From Microcaldota archaeon (GTDB lineage: Archaea; Micrarchaeota; Micrarchaeia; Micrarchaeales; Micrarchaeaceae): a stretch of DNA of 64,000 nucleotides. Under the pieces are notes generated by a model that saw nothing but the letters and a program-made list of their open reading frames with translations, did no database searches and was not told the DNA's origin. The DNA is taken from positions 1 through 64,000 of the forward strand of contig JAJYXL010000018.1 of assembly GCA_021801785.1 (NCBI GenBank). The letters run 5' to 3'. This document shows, piece by piece, positions 48,315 through 58,091 of this stretch (positions within the stretch are counted from its first letter, which is position 1; each line of letters begins with the position of its first letter). Position numbers and translations under genes: made by a program.

Positions 48315-48779
48315 ATGAATGACGATATAAACAACATGGATTCTACAATAGCGCATAAATTCGGGCTCTATCAAAATTCTAAACGTCAATCAGTAATAGA
48401 CCTTCAGTTGATTCTCTCAAAGAATCTATACAATGAACCTCTTGAAAAGGCAAAGGAAGGATGCTCAAATGGTAAGGAATTCGTAATAAGGAGAAGTTCA
48501 TTCAATAAAATAATAAGAGATATCAAATCAGAAAATAATAATCTTTTCAAATTATATTCACAAATAAGACGGGAGATATGTGATAGGGTGATAAAGGTAT
48601 ATCAAAACTCCTTCAGAAGATTCAATGAAAAGAAGAACAGGAGGAACGTCAAAGTTGGATTCTCCCGTTTCAAATCAAGGCCGGAAACCGAAAACATACT
48701 CTGCATCAAAGGGGCTGAATCAATGACGCAGAGGAAGCCCACCCTATTTACGAGTAAGAGGATACAAAATGGAGGATGA
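48315..48779 (+). pseudogene. Probable N-terminal TnpB (IS200/IS605 family) remnant
   Basis: LILSKNLYNEPLEKAKE...SQIRREICDRVIKVYQNSFRRFNEKKNRRNVKVGFSRFKSR matches TnpB N-terminal style; catalytic part absent. Confidence 0.55.
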
Positions 48780-50343
48780 GATTTTACAGGAGAGCGAGAG
48801 CGTCGAGCTGGGTATAAAGACAGCAAAGAGAGGCGCAATATACGTATCTAGCAAGCTCTTCGCGGCGGTTATAACTCTCATACTGCTCATATTCCTTACT
48901 CGCTATCTCAGGCCCGAGTACTACGGCCTATATGTCATAGTCGTGGCGTTCACAAGCGTGCTAGGCATGGCCGGTAACTTCGGTCTGGGTACATCATCTC
49001 GGAAGAAGCTGCCAGAATCCGGAGACAATGTAAGGAGGACAGCCATAGCTAGCAACACCTACCTTATAGGCGGAATTGCCTCCATAATACTCACACTGAT
49101 CGGTATATTAATAAGTCCGTATATAGCAACGGAGGTATACAGAAATCCCTCCCTGACATACCCTCTCATTATCGCATCTGTAACCGTATTTCTGACTGTG
49201 ATGTTCAACATCTCTAATGCACTACTTGTAGGCATGGATAGAGTTAGGGAAGCCGCAGCAGGCAACATAGCGTACTCTCTTGCTCAGCTGATCTTCATTG
49301 TGCCTCTCGTTCTATTGGGCTACTCGATACTGGGAGCGGTTTCCGGCCTGGCTATAGGGCTGATGATTGGTACCATCATAACATTCGCATTCGCTGCGAG
49401 AGCGCTCGGCGGAAAGTTTATCAGACCGACGAAGAGGGTGATTGGCGAGATGGTGCACTTCTCTATTCCTATAATGCTCTCTAACGTGGCAACCACCGGA
49501 ATAATGAACTTCGCAATAGACTTTCTGGGTGTATTCGTGCTGGCATCTACAGTGGGGAGCTACGGTGCAGCATTCAAGCTTGCCAGAATATTCGACGTAG
49601 TCCTAACATCTACAACCTTCATACTCCTCCCCGCATTTACAAAAGCCATAAGCAGCAAGTCGCTATCGAATAGAATATCATCGATATACGATAACAGCGT
49701 CTTCTATATGTTACTCATAACTCTACCGATACTCATGTTTCTTGTAGCTGCATCAATTCCGATAACAGACCTGCTATTCTCCCACGCATACTCATTATCT
49801 TACATATACTTTGCAATAATATCCATAGGTATCACAGTACAGGTGATTGGTAGCTTTGCCGGTACTCTGATAATAAGCTATGGAGACACCAAGCGATTTA
49901 TGCGATACCAGCTGCTTATAGTATTTACCGAGCTCATACTCCTCGTGGTGCTGACGCCATTTATCGGAGTCTACGGCGCGATAATCTCCCTATTCGTAAT
50001 AGGTCCAATAGTAATGAACATAATATACATAAGGTCGCTAAGATCACAGTTCGGGGTCAAGCTCAGGGCCGGGAGGGTCGCCCGCCTATCAATCGCATCA
50101 ATAACGCTTCTGGTGATAATGATGACGGTAGGCAGATATATGCATTTCTCATACTACTCGATATTAGCAGACATCATCGTAGCGCTACTCCTGTATCCTC
50201 CTCTGATAAACATAAGCGGATCCATAAACGAGGGCAATATCCGCTTCTTGAGGAGTCTATCGGAGAGAATGAGTAAGGCAGGCCGCGTTCTAAACCCGAT
50301 AATAGACTACACCGAACTATTCCTCTGCAAAACAACAAAGTAA
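48769..50343 (+). CDS. Polysaccharide flippase/MATE-like (MOP superfamily) transporter
   Basis: GAIYVSSKLFAAVITLILLIFLTRYLRPEYYGLYVIVVAFTSVLGM... polytopic. Confidence 0.8.
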   Translation: MEDEILQESESVELGIKTAKRGAIYVSSKLFAAVITLILLIFLTRYLRPEYYGLYVIVVAFTSVLGMAGNFGLGTSSRKKLPESGDNVRRTAIASNTYLIGGIASIILTLIGILISPYIATEVYRNPSLTYPLIIASVTVFLTVMFNISNALLVGMDRVREAAAGNIAYSLAQLIFIVPLVLLGYSILGAVSGLAIGLMIGTIITFAFAARALGGKFIRPTKRVIGEMVHFSIPIMLSNVATTGIMNFAIDFLGVFVLASTVGSYGAAFKLARIFDVVLTSTTFILLPAFTKAISSKSLSNRISSIYDNSVFYMLLITLPILMFLVAASIPITDLLFSHAYSLSYIYFAIISIGITVQVIGSFAGTLIISYGDTKRFMRYQLLIVFTELILLVVLTPFIGVYGAIISLFVIGPIVMNIIYIRSLRSQFGVKLRAGRVARLSIASITLLVIMMTVGRYMHFSYYSILADIIVALLLYPPLINISGSINEGNIRFLRSLSERMSKAGRVLNPIIDYTELFLCKTTK

Positions 50344-50373
50344 TAAAAACTTTGTATTGGAATAATCAGACAT

Positions 50374-50472
50374 GCCTCGGTAGCTCAATGGCAGAGCGCC
50401 TGTCTTGTAGACTCTTCCTATAAAAAGAGTACGGAAAACAGGAGGTTGAGGGTTCAATTCCCTCTCGAGGCT
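50374..50472 (+). tRNA. tRNA-Thr(UGU) with canonical-position intron (37/38)
   Basis: GCCTCGG/TCGAGGC acceptor, CCTGT-CTTGTA[intron]A-ACAGG, T-arm GAGGG-TTCAATT-CCCTC. Confidence 0.85.
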
Positions 50473-50528
50473 ATCCAACTGCTCTGCCTAAATTATAGGA
50501 ATAAATATCTTTGTAGGGCTAAGGATTT

Positions 50529-51023
50529 ATGGCAACTCAGAAACTTAAGAGATATGGAATAGAACGAGTGGCAAAGGTAATGATAGCTGCAGGACTCCTA
50601 CTCCTATTCATATCCTGGCTGGCCGGATTACGCTATTACGAATTTGTAGGAAAGGCCGTCCTAATAGTTCCTCTGCTGTTCACCCTGGTCTCTATACTCT
50701 TACTTCTGGTAATAAGATATAGATACACGCTATTCGAGAGATATCCGTATCTAATGAACCTCCCATCCCTGTTCTATCGTGTTGGGAAGCAGAAAGGCAA
50801 AAATAATCAGAGCATTGCATTCAGAATGATATTCACAGTTCATTCTCTATCCATAACATTTATAGGCCTCCTGAGCCTGATCCTGACAATCTCAATAGGC
50901 TCCAGCATCGGTGCCGGGCATCATATAACATCCACACTATATGTATACTTTGCAACCATAATAATATTTGTCGTATCCGTTCTATTTCTCTACCGCAGAA
51001 TATACATGCGTTTTGTGAAGTAA
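50529..51023 (+). CDS. Small polytopic membrane protein
   Basis: Four hydrophobic segments. Confidence 0.6.
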   Translation: MATQKLKRYGIERVAKVMIAAGLLLLFISWLAGLRYYEFVGKAVLIVPLLFTLVSILLLLVIRYRYTLFERYPYLMNLPSLFYRVGKQKGKNNQSIAFRMIFTVHSLSITFIGLLSLILTISIGSSIGAGHHITSTLYVYFATIIIFVVSVLFLYRRIYMRFVK

Positions 51024-51055
51024 ATATCTAAAATGCAGCTGGGTCTTTACCCGGC

Positions 51056-51943
51056 CTAAACGCTCTTATCATGTCTACTCTTCCACCACTCCACGAACTC
51101 GTCAGCACTACCAAATCTCTCCGTGGCATATCTGACTAGCCAGATGTGCTCATATATCGAATTATCCTGTATAATCAGATATGTGGGCCTGTTGAGCACC
51201 TCGCTGTTATAGAATATCTCCATCGAGCTGCCTATCATCCTACCGCTATCCTTCGGTAGAACGGATAGCAATCCGCTAGATGACAATATATCCCTAAGGT
51301 CCTCTTCAACGTTTTTATCCCCATCGGCATTACTGCTATACGGGGCCATGATACCCTTATCCATTGCAACCACATCCTCCCTATACCTGTCATAAAATGG
51401 ATTCTGTAGCTCTATGCCCAGCTCAGACTCTATGAATATCTCCGTATCCCTAAGCTCAACTCTTTTCGGGGTAGGGTGTGCAAAATACAGTTTAACCTTA
51501 TCATCATCAAGATGTCTGAATCCCAGATCAACTCTATGTTTTAATATGCTATACCTAAGATGTGTGGGGTAGATGGTGTAGCTATCCCCTTGCTGGCCAT
51601 GCAGTATCTCGTCACGTTCTACATATGTATAATTGTGTGCCTGATTAATCGAAGCTTCGGTAGCTGTTAATTGTACTACCGGCTTACCCTCTAATTCATT
51701 GCAATAACTGATACTGCCATCATGCATGTCCGATCTGAGAATTCTGCCACCGAAATAATCGTTAACAACCAGAGCGGTAACATCGCTCTGGCCAATACCT
51801 GGATCTGAAGGCACCCATATGTCATTCAGAGCAGATGTTTTATCACTCCAACTCTTCCTCAAAATCTTCTCAAATCTGCGCAAAGATACGGCATCCTTTC
51901 TATCTTCCATCTTATCATACCTTTGTTCATTCATATAACTCAA
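51056..51943 (-). CDS. YunG-like domain fused to nucleoside 2-deoxyribosyltransferase-like domain
   Basis: LRKSWSDKTSALNDIWVPSDPGIGQSDVTALVVNDYFGGRILR (YunG-like); VKLYFAHPTPKRVELRDTEIFIESELGIELQNPF...GRMIGSSMEIFYNSEVLNRPTYLI (Ndt-like). Confidence 0.55.
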   Translation of the reverse strand: MSYMNEQRYDKMEDRKDAVSLRRFEKILRKSWSDKTSALNDIWVPSDPGIGQSDVTALVVNDYFGGRILRSDMHDGSISYCNELEGKPVVQLTATEASINQAHNYTYVERDEILHGQQGDSYTIYPTHLRYSILKHRVDLGFRHLDDDKVKLYFAHPTPKRVELRDTEIFIESELGIELQNPFYDRYREDVVAMDKGIMAPYSSNADGDKNVEEDLRDILSSSGLLSVLPKDSGRMIGSSMEIFYNSEVLNRPTYLIIQDNSIYEHIWLVRYATERFGSADEFVEWWKSRHDKSV

Positions 51944-52080
51944 TTACCGCATTCCAACAGCGATATTTAAACTTTTTGTAAATCTCAAGCAAAATCGCAT
52001 CTGTCAGAATAATGCTAAAAGAGATAATGATTTATTCTAATATTGCGAATATTGGAAGTGGCGATTAGGATAAATCCGGG

Positions 52081-53382
52081 GTGAAAGGTATGACAGAGAT
52101 GACTAAGAAGAGCGGGGATAATAGATGGATGTTTCTGGTACTTCCTTACCAGATAGCATATGGTCCTTTATCAACTCTCATAGTGCTTTACATCCTCTTC
52201 TTACACGGCACGGTTATCGATGTATCGTATGCAATAGCTCTCGGATATGCCGTATCAATTCCGGCAGGAATAGCCTGGGGGATGGCCATAGATGTATATA
52301 ATAGGCGCCGCTTTTTCATAATCCTGTCATTCGTCGGCTTTCTTCTCTCTCTGATAGCGTTATTCTTTGTAAGCTCTCTCATACTTGTGATAGCCATATA
52401 TGCACTAATATCTCTCGTACTTGTCGCAAATGCCACTCCCATAAACCTACTAGTAATGGATAACAATCCGAAGAAGGCTTGGCCAGAAAAATTCTCTAGG
52501 TTACAGATGATATCTAGCCTTGGGGGGACGTTCGGTCTCTTATTCTCCTTCTTCATAGTCGGTATATTTCCTATAAGAGTGCTGCTTATAATGCTTGTCC
52601 CATTCTGCATACTGGCAATAGCACTCTCATTCCTAATAAAGCCAGATCGTGTCAGGAGCGTGAGGCGCTCTATAATATTTGACTCTAAGGCATTGGCAGT
52701 GCGTCTATTCCTACACCCATTCTTCTTTGTGAGGCTGCCGCCGCTGAGCATGCTAAAACGTTTCTTCTCCAGCATAACCCCAAAGAACATCTCAAAGAGC
52801 TATCTTAACACGGTATACCTTGGCCTACTCCTATTCTCTTTCGGTTCAGGCCTCTTCAATACTGTATACCCTGCAGGGCTGAAAGAGTATGGGCTCACCA
52901 ACTTTACCGTATTCGGTATAATACTTGCCGGATACATAATACAGACAGTGGCATTCTACTTTTCAGGAAAGTACATAAAGCACAAGAAGGGCAATATCTT
53001 AGCATCCGGATCTCTCGTTCTGAGAAGTATAGGTTATCTGGCGATAGGTGCTATATTTGTAATTTTTGGGCATAGGACCAGTATAATACTAAACATATTA
53101 TTCTATATTGTAGCTGCAGGTCTCGCCTACTCGATCTTCTATACAATATCGAATGTCATGCTATTCAAAGCTATCGGGTCTAATAAGAGAGGGAGGAAGC
53201 TCGGGGTATACAGCAGCCTGGTCGCACTCGGCTCTATACTCGGCGCGCTAATCTCGGGGTACACATCATTCTACATAAGCTACTCATTTACGTTTATAGC
53301 CGCGGGGATTGCGATGCTCGTAGCATCAATAGTCTTCTATAACCTCAAGAGGGCTGCGCATGTTATGCCAAGTCCGGTATAG
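52081..53382 (+). CDS. MFS-type transporter
   Basis: Twelve-TM-like hydrophobic protein with MFS loop GMAIDVYNRRRFFI. Confidence 0.7.
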   Translation: MKGMTEMTKKSGDNRWMFLVLPYQIAYGPLSTLIVLYILFLHGTVIDVSYAIALGYAVSIPAGIAWGMAIDVYNRRRFFIILSFVGFLLSLIALFFVSSLILVIAIYALISLVLVANATPINLLVMDNNPKKAWPEKFSRLQMISSLGGTFGLLFSFFIVGIFPIRVLLIMLVPFCILAIALSFLIKPDRVRSVRRSIIFDSKALAVRLFLHPFFFVRLPPLSMLKRFFSSITPKNISKSYLNTVYLGLLLFSFGSGLFNTVYPAGLKEYGLTNFTVFGIILAGYIIQTVAFYFSGKYIKHKKGNILASGSLVLRSIGYLAIGAIFVIFGHRTSIILNILFYIVAAGLAYSIFYTISNVMLFKAIGSNKRGRKLGVYSSLVALGSILGALISGYTSFYISYSFTFIAAGIAMLVASIVFYNLKRAAHVMPSPV

Positions 53383-53481
53383 TAAGGTATAAATATCTAT
53401 GAAGATTTAACGGGTAATTAGATAAACATAACAGCCAGAAAAGGAAAGTAATATTTATTTAACTGTATATCAATAGAGCGT

Positions 53482-53577
53482 GCAGGGATGGCGGAGCTCG
53501 GTCAAACGCGGCAGACTCAAGATCTGTTGACTTAGGTCTACGAGAGTTCAAACCAGGAACAAATCTCTCTCCCTGCA
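53482..53577 (+). tRNA. tRNA-Leu(CAA) with 11-nt T-loop insertion/intron
   Basis: GCAGGGA/TCCCTGC acceptor, CAGA-CTCAAGA-TCTG, variable arm; GAGAG...CTCTC T-stem enclosing an 18-nt loop. Confidence 0.85.
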
Positions 53578-53616
53578 TGGTCATAATAAAGATTATCATA
53601 TTTAAAAGGTGTAAAA

Positions 53617-54285
53617 ATGCCAAATAAGTCGACGAGAAGCAAAACAAAGAGAGCTAAGATATACGAGATACCGGGATATGCTCAGAGCGAAGAGTTTACA
53701 GGCTCGGCAGCATGCACAATGATGGTATTAAAATACATAAATCCAAACTTCAAGATGAAGAAAGATGTGGAGTTTGAGATATGGAATGACGCTATTGGTG
53801 GCAGTATATGGCATGGCTCAAAGTATGGTATAGCATACGCATTGGCAAAGAGGGGAGCTAAACCAAGAATAATAAGCAGCAATGTTAAGGATGAAGGCTA
53901 CGAGAGAAAGCTCGCTGTTTATGAAGGGACGAACCTAGATACCCTGCGTGCATCGTACAACGAGATAAGGGAGAAGGTCAAGAGCTACAAGATAACGGAA
54001 GAGCACAAGAGCATAACGATAAATACTGTAAAGAAGGAGCTCGACGATGGGAGAATACCGATTGTACTGGTAAACGCTAATGGCATAGACTCAAATACCG
54101 ATGCGGGTCCGCAGTGGGTAGTTGTAAAAGGTTATGATGACGATACCTTCTACATAAACGATCCATACTCGGACAATACGGTTGCCATGGAGCCTCACGT
54201 ATTCAAGAGCGTACTGGGTTATGATAACGAGTGCCACATAATCTCGGTCAGTTCAAGACGGTCCGGGGACATTAAGAGCAGATAA
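53617..54285 (+). CDS. Peptidase C39-like (papain-fold) domain protein with altered catalytic positions
   Basis: SEEFTGSAACTMMVLKYINP...GPQWVVVKGYDDDTFYINDPYSD. Confidence 0.6.
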   Translation: MPNKSTRSKTKRAKIYEIPGYAQSEEFTGSAACTMMVLKYINPNFKMKKDVEFEIWNDAIGGSIWHGSKYGIAYALAKRGAKPRIISSNVKDEGYERKLAVYEGTNLDTLRASYNEIREKVKSYKITEEHKSITINTVKKELDDGRIPIVLVNANGIDSNTDAGPQWVVVKGYDDDTFYINDPYSDNTVAMEPHVFKSVLGYDNECHIISVSSRRSGDIKSR

Positions 54286-54291
54286 ATCGCC

Positions 54292-54513
54292 CTACCGAGC
54301 GACCTCAATCTCTCTCATAGGCTCTGTCCTATACCTGGCCAGCTTATAACCTCTCTTCTGTTTAGGTTCGGCTATAAGAGTGCAGTAGCAACTCACACAG
54401 AGATGTCTCCTCGCTATAGGAAACCCAAAACCGGATGCCTCATCAGAAGATAGTAGGAACTTTACCTGTTCCCTTCCCAAAACCCTATTGCACCTTGCAC
54501 AATTTATCTTTGT
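54292..54513 (-). CDS. Small zinc-ribbon-like protein
   Basis: CARCN...CVSCYC paired Cys motifs; start chosen at MDTKINCARC. Confidence 0.55.
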   Translation of the reverse strand, partial: TKINCARCNRVLGREQVKFLLSSDEASGFGFPIARRHLCVSCYCTLIAEPKQKRGYKLARYRTEPMREIEVAR

Positions 54514-54837
54514 ATCCATCTCACCCAACCCTGAGTTCCATCCCATTCAATGTAACTCAATCCCAAATCCATTATAATTTGGCCCTATCCTTATATTTAT
54601 ACTTTTCTGGCTTAAAAGTTCCGCTAAAAAAAGGCCGGTTTTTCCAATCTGAGACGTAAAACCTGCATCTTTTCAACCGAAAGCCTTTTATACCGGGATA
54701 TTCTCTCCGCAAAACACCCGAACGTGAGATCATACCGGGAGACCGTAATACCGGTATCTAACGGCTCTTTTTATAAATGTAAAAAATGGGGTGACAAAGG
54801 TTTTTATTAGTTTAAACCAGATAAACGTGGTGGAAAT

Positions 54838-55488
54838 ATGGCAGAAGAATCTAACAGAGCGCTATTTAAGAAATACGAACTAAAACCATTGCCTTACAAG
54901 CTCGATGCTCTAGAGCCTTACATAAGCAAGGACATAATGGATGTGCACTACAATGGTCACCACAAAACATATGTGAATACTGTTAACAATCTCGTAGACC
55001 GCTTCGGTAAGGTAATCAACGAGGAGACCAAAGAGTATGACCTTCAAGGCATAGTCAGGGGAATAACATTCAACCTTAACGGGCATAAACTTCATTCGCT
55101 CTACTGGAACAACATGGCGGAGGATGGAAAGAGGGGCAAGCCTGGCGGCCTGGTTGCAGATCTGATAACCAAACAGTATAAGAGCATTGACAGGTTTAAG
55201 AAGGTCCTACTTGAGACCGCCTCCTCCTTACCTGGAACCGGATGGACAACCCTTAGCTACGATGTAGAGAATGGGAACCTGCATATAATGACGTATGAGA
55301 ACCACTTTATGAACCAGATATCAGAGCTTCCTATAATAATGATACTTGATGAATTCGAGCATGCATACTATCTGCAGTACAAGAACAAGAGGAATGATTA
55401 TGTCGATGCTTGGTGGAATCTGATAAATTGGGACGATGTGGAGAATCGGCTTAGAAAGGCAATAAATAGGGATAAGCTGGAGAGCTAG
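54838..55488 (+). CDS. sod: Fe/Mn superoxide dismutase
   Basis: [49 protein letters not shown]. Confidence 0.95.
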   Translation: MAEESNRALFKKYELKPLPYKLDALEPYISKDIMDVHYNGHHKTYVNTVNNLVDRFGKVINEETKEYDLQGIVRGITFNLNGHKLHSLYWNNMAEDGKRGKPGGLVADLITKQYKSIDRFKKVLLETASSLPGTGWTTLSYDVENGNLHIMTYENHFMNQISELPIIMILDEFEHAYYLQYKNKRNDYVDAWWNLINWDDVENRLRKAINRDKLES

Positions 55489-56588
55489 TCTCTAACCCGT
55501 CCCATAGCCGTCTCTATACATCTCTTCACATCATTTATACCGGCATCGCTCCTGATAGACTCTCTCTCCATATGGGTCATAGATGCCTTAAAGCCCGAAT
55601 CGTTAAGTCTGCATATAACATCATAAGGGCTTACCGCTGCCATATGCATTATCCTAGTTAATGTAGGTATATTATAATAGAATGGGAACTCGTCCAGCTC
55701 TGACCTTATCATAGCCACCGCGTTTAGACCTTCATATTCCATCCTCTTGAAGTAATCATAAACATATTCCTTAACCTCCTTATCATACATCCTGCCCATC
55801 CACATTATACCGCCTTTATTCACCGACTTTCCACAGATATCACAGTTGTCAAGTGTTGGGAATAAACCTTTACTATACGATATCCACCCGCACCGTTTGC
55901 AATGGTATGCAAACCCCATCTCTTTTAACGATCTGTCCGCGTTTGAAGCACCCTTCCTCAATCTAAGAATAACTCTCACAAAGTGCATATGAACTACCGA
56001 ATATATTGGCTCTATGCCAAAATTGTACTGCGCGGCTACCCTTGCGACATATCCTATAAGTATTCGTATCGATGACTCATGGCATAACTCATCATGTAGC
56101 GGTAGCGAGCCATAATTCCTAATGCACGCGTTCGGTTGGGCCCCGCATAGTACTGCAGTATCTGTAGCGCTGACCATAAACAGACCGCCATCCCTTACCA
56201 ATCTCATAAGATCAGCTATGTCTGGCACAGGTCCGCCAAACGGGTCTAAATCTATTACATCGAACCTATCTTTGGATGTATTAGCGAACTCTTGTATGCT
56301 CAAATTGTACACTTTGATGCCATCTCCGCTTACCATATTGCTCTCAGTATTCCTCTTTATCGATTCCGAACACTCTTTATTTATATCCAGAAATGTTATA
56401 TCTCTAAATCCGAGCTCCTTGAAGTACCTTATCCCGCGTATCCCTGTGGCTGCTGTGGCATCCAACACTCTAGCCGCATCAGTACACGCCATTGAGAGTA
56501 CCGCTACGCTTATATCCCTGGAGAATCTGGAATATGGGTTAAGAAATGCACCAGTCTCATCTATCTTAGCCAAACCCTCCTCATACAT
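55485..56588 (-). CDS. trm1: tRNA (guanine26-N2)-dimethyltransferase Trm1
   Basis: [19 protein letters not shown]...[21 protein letters not shown]...[14 protein letters not shown]. Confidence 0.92.
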   Translation of the reverse strand: MYEEGLAKIDETGAFLNPYSRFSRDISVAVLSMACTDAARVLDATAATGIRGIRYFKELGFRDITFLDINKECSESIKRNTESNMVSGDGIKVYNLSIQEFANTSKDRFDVIDLDPFGGPVPDIADLMRLVRDGGLFMVSATDTAVLCGAQPNACIRNYGSLPLHDELCHESSIRILIGYVARVAAQYNFGIEPIYSVVHMHFVRVILRLRKGASNADRSLKEMGFAYHCKRCGWISYSKGLFPTLDNCDICGKSVNKGGIMWMGRMYDKEVKEYVYDYFKRMEYEGLNAVAMIRSELDEFPFYYNIPTLTRIMHMAAVSPYDVICRLNDSGFKASMTHMERESIRSDAGINDVKRCIETAMGRVRD

Positions 56589-56602
56589 TTACATCAACTA
56601 GA

Positions 56603-56845
56603 TTAACTCTTATCCAAAATTATAATTATCGCATCTAGAAGACCATGCGCATATGATATGCACGAGAAAGCTGTAACCGTATCTCCAATCTCCAGATACG
56701 ATTTGCAGTCGCTAGCATACATCTTGGCCATATCAAATATTCTCTTCAGCTCTTTATCCAGAGCGGCACCGCTAACCTTATCAAGATTCTCATCAAATAT
56801 CTGAATATCCTTACTTATTCTATCCTCTATTCTAATATCTTCCAA
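56603..56845 (-). CDS. DUF357-like small protein
   Basis: MYASDCKSYLEIGDTVTAFSCISYAHGLLDAII; adjacent to Trm1. Confidence 0.7.
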   Translation of the reverse strand: MEDIRIEDRISKDIQIFDENLDKVSGAALDKELKRIFDMAKMYASDCKSYLEIGDTVTAFSCISYAHGLLDAIIIILDKS

Positions 56846-56917
56846 TAAAACACTACAAGATGAAGATGCTGCTCAAGTTTATTATACCTTGCTAAACTCA
56901 TATAAGATGTGATATAA

Positions 56918-57511
56918 ATGGCGAAGATGTTCAATGCCGATACTGAGCAGCTACTCAAAAGGATAACTCCGGCTATAAAGAGTAAATATGATCTTAATAT
57001 AAATGAACTGGTTGCAAATCCTCAAAAATTTGCCGGAGACGCATCAATCCCGGATAAGATAGATGGGATAAAGGCAGATGTGAGTACGAGCATAGATGGT
57101 ATTATTGCGTCTATGGGAGATGCTGAAAAGGAGCTAGATGGTGAGATGTCAAAAGCCGATTCGATATCAAAAAAACTAATCCAGCAAGTGTCAATACACT
57201 CTAAACAGAACAATATACCTGTAATAACTCCGTATCTGGCTGAGAGAGACGATAAAATAAACGAGAATATATACATAGATAATGCCGATGATCCCGTACT
57301 CGCGCTTATAGAGCGGCTAGTATCCAACTCTATATTCATATTATCATCTACAACCTCATACAAGGATTATCAGATCGCCGAATTCACATTTGTAACTAAC
57401 AGCAAGGATTACACAATAAGAATCAACATAAACCTGAATACGGTATTCGATTTAGAGTACTCAAGAACAGAGATATTGGATGCACTCGATGCAGCGAAGA
57501 GCAGAATATAG
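56918..57511 (+). CDS. Hypothetical protein
   Basis: 197-aa ORF overlapping the AK6-like gene. Confidence 0.5.
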   Translation: MAKMFNADTEQLLKRITPAIKSKYDLNINELVANPQKFAGDASIPDKIDGIKADVSTSIDGIIASMGDAEKELDGEMSKADSISKKLIQQVSIHSKQNNIPVITPYLAERDDKINENIYIDNADDPVLALIERLVSNSIFILSSTTSYKDYQIAEFTFVTNSKDYTIRININLNTVFDLEYSRTEILDALDAAKSRI

Positions 57512-58091
57512 AGAGAGAAAGGTACTAATTGTATCCGTCGGCGGAGTTGCCGGTAGCGGTAAGAGCCACTTTGCCAGAATGCTTAAAAATCGGATTCCTG
57601 GATCTAAAGTTATAGAGATAAATAGGGTAGCCAAGGGGTACAATCTCTACTCTAAAGTTGACAAATACGGTACGAAAATAGTAAGACTTCGCGAATTAGG
57701 CAAGGTGCTTAATGATAAGATAAGAGGTCTGAAAGGCGTGGTTATAGTGGTTGGACATCTCTCAGTAGAGCTCCCAATAAAGGCAGATATTGTTGTAATA
57801 GTGAGGGCCGAGTTGAAGGATATAGAATCAAGATTAAAGCGCAGAGGTTATGCCGATGGAAAGATATCTGAGAATATAGTATCGGAGGCTGTGGGATATA
57901 GCAGCGATAAGGTAATTTCAAAATACAAGGAAGTATTTGAAGTAATGACTGCAAAGGAGAAGCGCTCTCTAATATCATACATAGCAGATGTTTACTATGG
58001 GAGGAGGGCGAAACGTCCGAAGTTAAAGAGGGTCGATATGCTCATGGATATGATGAAATTCATAAAAGAGGGTAATCATTACAGACTCTAG
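57480..58091 (+). CDS. AK6/Fap7-like adenylate kinase
   Basis: VSVGGVAGSGKSHFARML...VVVGHLSVELPIKADIVVIVRAELKDIESRLKRRGY. Confidence 0.75.
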   Translation: MHSMQRRAEYRERKVLIVSVGGVAGSGKSHFARMLKNRIPGSKVIEINRVAKGYNLYSKVDKYGTKIVRLRELGKVLNDKIRGLKGVVIVVGHLSVELPIKADIVVIVRAELKDIESRLKRRGYADGKISENIVSEAVGYSSDKVISKYKEVFEVMTAKEKRSLISYIADVYYGRRAKRPKLKRVDMLMDMMKFIKEGNHYRL

